Assembly: GCA_010094045.1 (NCBI GenBank)
Contig: ML986905.1
Coordinates: 4,755-32,180, forward strand
Direction: 5' to 3'
DNA: 27,426 bases
From: Lojkania enalia
Taxonomy: Eukaryota; Ascomycota; Dothideomycetes; Pleosporales
Every line of letters begins with the position of its first letter. The first letter of the stretch is position 1. The notes under the pieces are model-generated. The model was not told the origin of the DNA, made no database searches, and was given only the letters and a program-made list of their open reading frames with translations. Below are positions 19,925-27,426 of the stretch, one piece after another. Both the position numbers and the translations under genes were made by a program.

Positions 19925-19935
19925 TACCCCCCCAG
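19925..19935 (-). other. Polypurine tract of copia-2
   Basis: In sense it reads CTGGGGGGGTA next to the 3' LTR. It equals the copia-1 tract except for the last base (G to A). Confidence 0.8.
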
Positions 19936-20077
19936 CTTTAACTGCGAAGGAGAAGCTGCGTCGAAAAAATAAAGGTAGATACTATACTAAAAGAGGTAAA
20001 TTATATAGAGTAACTAGTAGTAGAGCTAAATACGCTTGCAGAAATATTAATTTAATATAATATAGGGTGAGTTATAA

Positions 20078-23000
20078 TTAATTTTTAATCACCCCCTAAG
20101 ATTCTTACTAGTAGTTGATTTATTTAGCTGATAGGAATTCCTAAGATTCGATTCTGGCCGAAATATCTTCCATTTTCAGTTGCTTAATAAACCTTTAGTA
20201 TTGTTGCAGCTGTAGAACTTTTATAAAACTATTAGCTAGCATTAGATTTATCGGTTGCCAACTAATTATAAGTCTCTACTCTACTACTTCTTAACGTAGC
20301 TAGTGCTGGTATATATCTATATAGCGAAGTTTGGTATTAAAGCGCTTAGATAGCTTATTTACGATATCTACTATTTATTAATTATTATAAAGTAGTACTA
20401 GTTACATGTTAATATAGAAGTATAGCAAGGTAAAGGCCTTCTACTACTACTCTATTTCTAATCCAGCAACTAATAGTACTAATAATTCTGCCTTAGTAGT
20501 CGATTTTATAACCATACGCTAAATTAAGGCTTTCTAATTAATCGGCATCTTAAAAAGTTGAAATATATAGCTATAGGAACTTCGACAAGTATTAGAATTA
20601 TCGCCGAAGGCTATATTAGATGCGTTATAGAATAGTAATTACTCTATAGGGTTAATATAATTAGTATTACTACTCTAGCTAATAGTAGAAGTGTTTTATA
20701 TATTATTAGCTATTACTATAATCGCTAAGTACTTCGTACTAATTAGATATTACTATACTCTTAAGGTAGCGTTAATATAATAATTGCTAGGGTTCTAGAG
20801 GTATTATAATAATATCGAGTACGCTCGCGCGATATTAGAGTGTATAAAAACTACAATCTAGGCTAGACAACTAATTAGTTATTAGTAGTAAGATATCTTA
20901 TTAGAGGATTCCTTAGTAGCGGCTAGCAGTATATTCTTATGTAGAGGCGTATTTAGCACCTTCTTATTAACCGTAATATTAAATCGCGCTGCTATCTTAT
21001 CGATAAATAAGTCCTATAGTAGCTAGGTCTTATATTACTATATATCGCGTACGATTTAAACTTCTAGAAACTAATTTAGATCTTTAAAAGATTGAAGTTT
21101 ATATTTATTACTTAATTGCGATTCAAATTTCTACTTAGTAGAGATATTTAATAGATAAACTAGGATTATAATATTATTAATATAAAAGAAAACAATTAGC
21201 TTATCGTTTACATATAAGTAAGATATTTCTAGTACTATTTTAAGGCCTAATTACCTCAGAGTCCTATCTAGCTTATAATACCAAAGTTTCAGAACATCCT
21301 TAAAGCTATATATAGCTTTCTATAGTTGTAGATATTTCCTATACTTATATACGAAACCTTCTAGTATATAAATATATATTAACCTGTCTAATCGGCAGTT
21401 AAGGAACGTATTAACAATATCGAACTGGTATATATTAAGTTTAAAATAAGTTGCAATTAATATTAGAAAGCGAAAGGTTTATATAGCTAATATAGTAGTA
21501 TAGGTATCTCCCTATTAAGATTGTAGATCGCTGTATACGACTAATCTAGCCTTAAATTTATATAGGAAACCGTCCTCATTAAATTTATATGCGAATACCT
21601 ATACTACTAGGAGAATTTTAGTAGAGTCTTAGAGGATTGTTACCTTTTACTAGGTATCTATATCCTCCTACTTCTATAACTCAGTACGACAGGCCTTATA
21701 GAAGCTAGTACTAAAGGGGTAATTCTTTAGATTCTTATAGTACTTCGGTTCTAGTAGAAGCTAATTATAATAATATTTTCTAATAGTACAAGTTTCCTTT
21801 ATATAATTTTCTAATATTAGCTTACTATTAGATAGTACTACAAAGGTTATAAAGTATAACTAAGGTAGCCTACGGCTGTATAAGAACCTACCTCCCTAAA
21901 TTATATTATCCTTTAATACTTAGCTACTAATTTCTTCCCTCCGCGGGATATTATTTGTTCTTCTTAAGAGTATAGAAGTATAAGAAGGCGACAGTTACTA
22001 TCCTTATAGCAAATTATCGCTAAACGCAGTATTCTTACTATCTATTAGTAGCGCTATAGGGGCATTCTAATTCCTTAGTACTAGCGTTAGTATTAATTCT
22101 AGCGTTAGGAGTCCCTAATTACTAGTAATATCGTTGATTTGTTCTTTAAAAATAGTATTCTCCTGCTAATAGGCCTTCTTACTAATTAAATTACCTGCTA
22201 ACTTAGTAGAGATATCTTAATTAGGCAGCCAATTCTCGTAGATCGCTTCTACAACTTCAATCGTTTTATTATTACTACTATCGATAGAGCTCTTAATATT
22301 ATTAATTTAAAAAAGAAACTTCTCTAAGGATTCTTTTAGTAGATATTTCTCCTCTTTACTAGATATAATATCGCTAAATATAACGTCCCTAGTATTAAGT
22401 ACCTATTTTAGTTTTAGAATCAGCACTCGATATATATTTATACTCCTATATTATAAGAGTTTTCTAATTAGTACTTGCGACGCTAGTTTATCGCCTCTTA
22501 ATAGAGTTTTATCTAAAATATATACTCACGATTCTATAACCTAAAGGTAAGTAAGAGATAGTTTATAGCTAAAAACAGCCTTATATAGGGTTTTAAATCG
22601 AAGGCTTACAATCGGCGTCCTATTAAATAGGTATATTACTGTATAAGCTAATTTATTAGTATATTTATTAGAGATATTACCTTCTATTGTAAGAGCGCGC
22701 GCGCGAGTTATAATTTAGTATTCTACTCGTTCTACTAGGCTATTCTACTTAGGCGTATAAGGCGCGCGAGCTTCAATCGCAATTCTTTAATTAAGTAATA
22801 CTTCTATAAATTCTAAGAAGCTTAAGTTATTATCTATATAGATATATATAATCTTTCTTTTATACTATTATTTAATTTTTACTAACAGTATTTTAAAGGC
22901 TTTTATAAGGGTAGATTTTAACCGATCGTATATCGTAAATCCCTTATACTACCAGGACACCTGATTAACTATATAAAATAGGTATCTTTTACTATTATAG

Positions 23001-24889
23001 TACCTCTTACAGTCCTTCTAAAGTTGTATAATATTAATCGTAATTCTCTTAAATAGTTTAGTAGCCGGGTAAAGCTAACTACGCTAGCTAATCTACTATA
23101 ATAACTTCGCTTATATATATATCTAGTAATCTTACTATACTAGTACTTCCTAATCGCTTAACTGGATACCCTTAGCTGCTTAAGGTAGGGCTAATACTAA
23201 ATCTCTACCTAGGTAGCCTAATAATCAGTACGCTTTAGCTGAAGAAATAATTTATATTAGTTGCTGGCGATAGGAAGACTTTTTCTTAATTACTACAACT
23301 ATCTTATATCCGGAAAGTAAATCGAGTAGAGGCCTTTTTACTAGGTCTGTATCTAGTAGTTAGTAGCTGTTAAACAACTCTAAATAATAAACGATATTAT
23401 AATAATTATACTAGTAAAGATAATCTCTATCTAAGTTAAACTAGATACTCTATTCTCTATTTCTAATTAGAGCTATTATATTAGTTAGTAACTAAGAGAT
23501 GTAAGCAACTTCTATTAGCTTAATATCCTTTAGGCCTGCAGGAGAATTAATTATAATTATAATAGTACCCTATTTTAATATAGAATATATACTACCTCTC
23601 GTAGCAATTTTATCTTTAGAATTTACTATCTAAGTAGTCTACTAATTAAAAGCCTTAGAGTTGTATATATAGATATTAGAACTTAGATTAAGTATCTACC
23701 GATTTAGGATACTAGTCTCTTCTTTTTTAGGGGTAGTACTTACTAAAAAATTGCCCCTTTAAATTACCTAGGTATTTCCCTAGAGGCTAGCAGCCTTTAT
23801 AGAGGCTTTACTATTAAACAAGAATTTCAACTTCTTATATTTTTCTATATTTACCTTTAGGGTATTTTTTTTCCCCTAGTTATTCCTATTTAAGATATTA
23901 TCTCAGGCTTTTAGTATTTCCTAATCTAGTACCTAATTTAGTAGCCTAATTAATTCGTTTACGTACTTGCAATTACTCTAGAAGTACCACTTCTTATAGA
24001 AGTAGAGTGGTAGAGTACGCGATTGCGAACCGGATTTTTCTTAAGGCTGCTATATAGTACTATTAGAATTTACTTAAGGAATTAATAGATATTATAAAGC
24101 TGTAAATAAGCTAAGCGCCTTCTATAGATTAAAATATCTATAGTAATTAGTATATTAGTATACTAATTATTTAATCGTAAGAATTGGTTAATTAATCTTA
24201 CCTAGCTTATTTTTAGTATTAATCGGTACTATATAGATTAGCGCCCATACTTTATCTTTCTTAGTAACCGTTAGAAGAAAATCCTTTTCTACTTTAAGGC
24301 CCTAAACTTCTACTAAGCCAGCAGCCTTAGTATAATAGATTACCTGATTCTACTAATTTAGCTACTTCTCTACCTCTCTATTAGTTAGGTACTTAAGGAG
24401 AGTTTAATATTCCTTCTAGATTAGTTACTCCCTCGACTTAATAGTAGGCGCTAACTTTTCCTATAAGATTTTAAGAATCTTGTAGCTAGTTATATTATTA
24501 CTAAGTATTACTTTATATTAAGGCGATATTATTATTAAGATATTACTATATATAATATAGAGAGCGTTATTAATCTTAATCTAATCCTTCCTCTATTAGT
24601 TATACTAGTTTCTTACCCAGTTCTAATCTATTATTTATATTAAGGTTATCTCCTTATATATAACTCTACTAGAGGGGTATCTTTCTATTTCCCCTTCTAG
24701 ATTTATCTTCGGGGTCCGGAACTCACCTATATTAGGGAGGGGAGGTTCTAGCCTATAGATTTTAACCTCTTTAGGAGGTACGCTTAGATCTAAATATTCT
24801 TATACCCTTAGCCTACTAGCTGTTAATTTATACTACTTAAGCTAATCCTTCTAATCGCTAGAGGTACTGAGTATCTTCTTCTCAGATAT
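20078..24889 (-). pseudogene. Ty1/copia gag-pol of copia-2, decayed
   Basis: About 1,604 codons in one frame (codon starts 1 mod 3), with no frameshift seen at the five points checked. The probable start is ATA at 24887-24889, before SEKKILSTSSD, where ATG has become ATA. The protease motif has become NLSSN near 23690 (DSGSN expected). RT reads FFYINN at about 21173-21190, with both catalytic Asp changed to Asn. The RNase H segment IKSTTKAELL lies near 20506-20480 (Glu changed to Lys). The C-terminus reads RFIKQLKMEDISARIES near 20179. Its length is close to copia-1 (1,598 codons), but it appears to be a different family at the sequence level. The end at TAA 20078 is the first stop that need not be mutational and is inferred. 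Confidence 0.9.
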
Positions 24890-24960
24890 AACTATAGAGG
24901 AGTATACAACCGTTATAATACTAGAAATATGCTAGGATATATTAATACTAGAGAATAAAA

Positions 24961-25100
24961 TAGCCTTAAACGCGATATAGCATATTAATAGGCTTATAAA
25001 GTATAGAATCTGTATATAATACTAAAAGAATAGCTTTAAACGCGATATAGCGCGTTAATAAGCTTATAAAGTATAGAATTTACACGTAATTCTAATAGCT
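24961..25100 (-). repeat. 70-bp tandem duplication in the leader of copia-2
   Basis: TAGC-TTAAACGCGATATAG followed by TTAATA-GCTTATAAAGTATAGAAT occurs at 24961-25030 and again at 25031-25100. It lies between the primer-binding site and the gag start. Confidence 0.8.
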
Positions 25101-25232
25101 AAATGCCTAAAAATCGTTGGTAAACGATAAAGATAATAATATCGCGATATTACGACACTAAATAAAAAAAGTATAATATCGATCGTAATATATATATAAA
25201 AAGGTTGAGTTGCAGTTATTTTAGTGCAGTAA

Positions 25233-25245
25233 CCGGGCTTATAAC
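25233..25245 (-). other. Primer-binding site of copia-2 (initiator tRNA-Met anticodon arm)
   Basis: CCGGGCTTATAAC abuts the 5' LTR at 25246 and is identical to 8341-8353. It matches the initiator tRNA-Met anticodon arm except for one C-to-T change before A. Confidence 0.75.
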
Positions 25246-25449
25246 TATAGTAAGAGGCGAATCTTATCTTAGGGAGGGAGATAAGGAGCTGAACTAATTA
25301 ATTAAAGATAGCCAGCGGGCCATATTTATATACATAAAAAAGGGGTATATTAGCTAATATCTAGTATAATATCCGGCGTGATATCGTACGTAATATTATA
25401 CGTCGATATCTAATACAGCTTGGTAGACTAGCCGAAAATCCTTATAACA
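25246..25449 (-). repeat. 5' LTR of copia-2 (right in window)
   Basis: This 204-bp sequence matches 19721-19924, starting TATAGTAAGAGGCG and ending CTTATAACA. TTTAT (25450-25454) follows. Confidence 0.92.
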
Positions 25450-25454
25450 TTTAT
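25450..25454. repeat. Target site duplication, right copy (copia-2)
   Basis: TTTAT is an exact repeat of 19716-19720. Confidence 0.85.
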
Positions 25455-26200
25455 TATATTAGCTTCTAACTATAACTATAAAATAAAACTTAAGACTTTT
25501 AATATAGGGAAACCTATCGCTAATAATTCCTTAAATATCTTAATTACTATAATAAGAATATACTAGACTATATCTTATCTATAATACTCTAACTTTAATA
25601 AGTATAAAGTAATAAATAGTTTTATAAACTATCTTTATAATATTTATTCTTAAGTAGCTTCTTAAGTTTCTTAAGCTAGTATCTAAGTAATATAAGAGAG
25701 GGAGAGGAAGAGGGAGAGGAAGAGTTAGAGGAAGAAGAGAAAGTTATCTAAATATACCTCCTATTTAAGGTTATAACTTTAATATATTAGGCTGGTAGAG
25801 AGTAAATAAATATTAGTATCTGTAGCTTACTTAAGTTATAAGAGATATTCTCCTAATATAGATTATAGGAGTTAATATTAAACGGGTTTTTAATACTATT
25901 AGAAATATAATTAAAGATATAAGATATTACCTTATTATATAGAGAATCTAGAATATTATATTTCTAAAATATATAATAAACGGAGAGAACTATTATACTA
26001 AAGAGATATACTAAACTATAGAGGTTTAAAATACTAGTAAACTAAGCTCTTTTTATAATATTAATAAGGTTATAAATCTCTTTAAACTTCTAGTCTAGAT
26101 ATATAATAAAGAACTAGAGATTAACTAGAAGAATAACTAGAAGAATATTAATCTTAATACTACTACTAATAAGAAGCTGCTGTAAAAGTATATTTATTAA
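25455..26200 (+). pseudogene. hAT transposase F, C-terminal part after copia-2
   Basis: This continues the frame of 19288-19720 when copia-2 and one TTTAT are removed. It contains an Arg-Gly tract (RGRGRGRGRVRGRRE, 25697-25741) and then the hAT dimerisation region: GW-RVNKY, then RDILLI near 25835-25850, and KRVFNTIRNI at 25880-25909 (relatives read DILSIPISS and ERVFNTARD), followed by NIIFLKYII. A TAA at 26198-26200 is a possible natural end. In-frame TAG/TAA codons fit Gln and Trp. TIRs were not identified. The Arg-Gly tract replaces the acidic linker common at this place. Confidence 0.8.
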
Positions 26201-26400
26201 GAAATTTATAAACTTCTATAGTTTATATAATAAATTGCTATTATAAATATATTATTATATTAGATTAAGGTATATAAAATTAATAGTTAAAAAATATATT
26301 ATTATAGTTGTTAAATAAGCTCTCTACTAGCTAGTATTTGTAATTAGTAAGTATATATAAGATAAAGAGGTTTGCACAGTATAAATATTATATAAAAGGG
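26201..26400. other. AT-rich intergenic remnant
   Basis: No coding or repeat structure was recognised between the end of hAT F and the presumed copia LTR. Confidence 0.4.
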
Positions 26401-26660
26401 TAGTTAGGTAACTAGTATTAATTGTTAATTCTTAATTCTTAGTCTATATAAAGGAAGGGAATATTTATCTCTTTATATATATAACCGTAATATAAGACTA
26501 TATTATACTACAACTAACTACGCATCTTAATACTACTATTTAAATACTAGTAACTTTTCTTTTTTTTTTTTTTTCTTTTATATAGACTTTACCTAAAGTA
26601 CCCTATTCTTATTCTACCTATAGCTATTACCTACGTATATAGAGCGCTTATTATATAATA
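26401..26660 (-). repeat. Probable 3' LTR of copia fragment G
   Basis: It directly follows the stop of the RNase H fragment. In sense it starts TATTATATAATAAGCGC (mutated TGTTAT start) and may end near CCTAACTA at 26401. It contains a 15-base T run (plus strand, 26560-26574). No second LTR is in the window, so the outer end is a guess. Confidence 0.45.
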
Positions 26661-26662
26661 CT

Positions 26663-27106
26663 TTATCTCCTATTTTGTACAGGTTTAAGCCTATTAACTA
26701 ATACTTTAACTCTAATAGTTAGATAGTTATATAAAATTAGTTTCTTAAGTATAGAGTTTAGCGCCTTTTTTATATAGGTATCTACTAGGTTATCTTTACT
26801 ATTAATCTACCTAATCTCTATAATCTCCCTCTTTTTATATAATTCTCGAATTAATATAATATTAATTATAAGCCTCTTCTTATTTATTATATTAAACTTT
26901 ATAAGATATTTATATAGAGATTTTAAATCTATATATAGTATAATTAGTACTAGAAGTATTTTAAGCGTGCGTATAATCTAGTTAATTATTATATTTAGTA
27001 CGATCGCGTAGTTAAATCCTCCTACTAATCTATATAGTTTACTAGCTAGTATAGAGTAGGTAACGCGTTTATATTTAGAAGAGTTCTAGTATATAATAAT
27101 ATACAG
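26663..27106 (-). pseudogene. Ty1/copia RNase H, C-terminal fragment G
   Basis: The minus-strand frame ending at TAA 26663-26665 reads VTYSILASKLYRLVGGFNYA, YIDLKSLYKYL, KKRLIINI, LIRELYKKREI and KDNLVDTYIKKA. These match the end of copia RNase H in other fungal elements (TDS-SLY, EKRLMIDI, ELYERRE-type and NPADAMTK motifs). The catalytic Glu of the SELY motif is Lys. Everything upstream has been removed or displaced by element C at 27109. It differs from copia-1 and copia-2, so it is a third copia family. Confidence 0.82.
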
Positions 27107-27108
27107 CA

Positions 27109-27426
27109 TAAGCGAGCTAATTACCTAAATAAGCTAATTATAATACTAAAACCCTACTAAAATCGCGATAATTATACTTTATAGTATTATACTATAATTA
27201 ACAACTGTAGAATTAATTTAGAAAGAAGCTAGAATACAGCTTATACTTTAAGCTCTTTAATAAGATATAATACTAACTATACGTCGCGTTATATTAATCT
27301 ATAATATCTCTTAAAGTATATTTAGTATACGAAGGCGAGGAATAGCTCTATAATACGATTGCCGGCCTAATTTAATAAAGTTTAGTAAGACTAAGGAGTA
27401 GGTAATTATTTAGTATATACTAGATT
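27109..27426 (+). mobile_element. 5' end of a second element-A-type pogo transposon (copy C), cut by window end
   Basis: It matches 14184-14505 nearly base for base, from TAAGCGAGCTAATTACCT through the untranslated leader to the first transposase codons (ACTAAGGAGTAGGTAATTAT). Differences are mainly C/T and A/G. The two bases before it are CA rather than TA, perhaps because of mutation. It interrupts copia fragment G. Confidence 0.9.

Larger units (their letters stand above)
19721..25449 (-). mobile_element. Complete Ty1/copia retrotransposon, copia-2, heavily mutated
   Basis: This 5,729-bp element is in reverse orientation with two 204-bp LTRs, a TTTAT duplication, a primer-binding site identical to that of copia-1, the same G7 polypurine tract and one gag-pol frame. 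Unlike copia-1 it has undergone strong CpA-to-TpA change. The LTRs differ at many sites by C/T or A/G. It inserted into the hAT F transposase gene. Confidence 0.95.

Noticed and set aside
26560..26574. 15-T run as poly(A) tail of a minus-strand LINE
   Set aside because: It lies within the presumed LTR downstream of copia RNase H. No LINE reverse transcriptase was seen beside it.

Overview
This window looks like the repeat-packed, AT-rich compartment of a filamentous ascomycete (Pezizomycotina) genome. Nothing in it reads as a host gene. All recognisable coding sequence belongs to fungal transposable elements, and nearly all of it carries the signature of repeat-induced point mutation (RIP). 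CpA and its complement TpG are almost absent over long stretches and replaced by TpA, and CpG survives. In-frame stops fall where Gln or Trp would be expected (CAG to TAG, CAA to TAA, TGG to TAG). Catalytic Asp is often Asn and ATG has become ATA. Indels are rare: most decayed proteins can still be followed in one frame for kilobases.

Layout, left to right. (1) 1-2642, +: 3' part of a Ty3/gypsy chromovirus pol (reverse transcriptase, RNase H, integrase, chromodomain), followed by a possible antisense ORF and, after an interruption, a polypurine tract and decayed 3' LTR (8559 to about 9120). (2) 3121-8553, -: a complete Ty1/copia element with two 200-bp LTRs and a 5-bp target duplication, nested in the gypsy tail. 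It is far less mutated and more GC-rich than anything around it. (3) About 9200-10842, -: a pogo/Fot1-like DNA transposon. (4) 11575-13011, -: a hAT transposase. (5) 13768-14175, -: the 3' end of another pogo-like element. (6) 14182-16395, +: pogo-like element A, holding a 566-bp run of N. (7) 16857-18700, +: pogo-like element B with intact TIRs. (8) 19288-26200, +: a second hAT transposase, split by (9) 19721-25449, -: a second complete Ty1/copia element with 204-bp LTRs, heavily mutated. (10) 26401-27106, -: the RNase H end and probable 3' LTR of a third copia element, cut by (11) 27109-27426, +: the start of another copy of element A.

The pieces form a nested stratigraphy rather than a pathway. 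Old gypsy and hAT layers were mutated. Copia-2 entered a hAT gene, pogo elements entered at TA sites, and the lightly mutated copia-1 is probably among the latest arrivals. Both copia elements share an LTR-adjacent primer site matching the anticodon arm of initiator tRNA-Met and an identical G7 polypurine tract. The three pogo families share an unusual doubled motif inside each TIR. The less expected signals are the possible antisense ORF in the gypsy element (its frame continues across the copia-1 insertion when the target duplication is collapsed), the duplicated LTR edge of copia-1, the doubled TIR motifs, and an Arg-Gly tract in the split hAT transposase. No identity was checked against a database.
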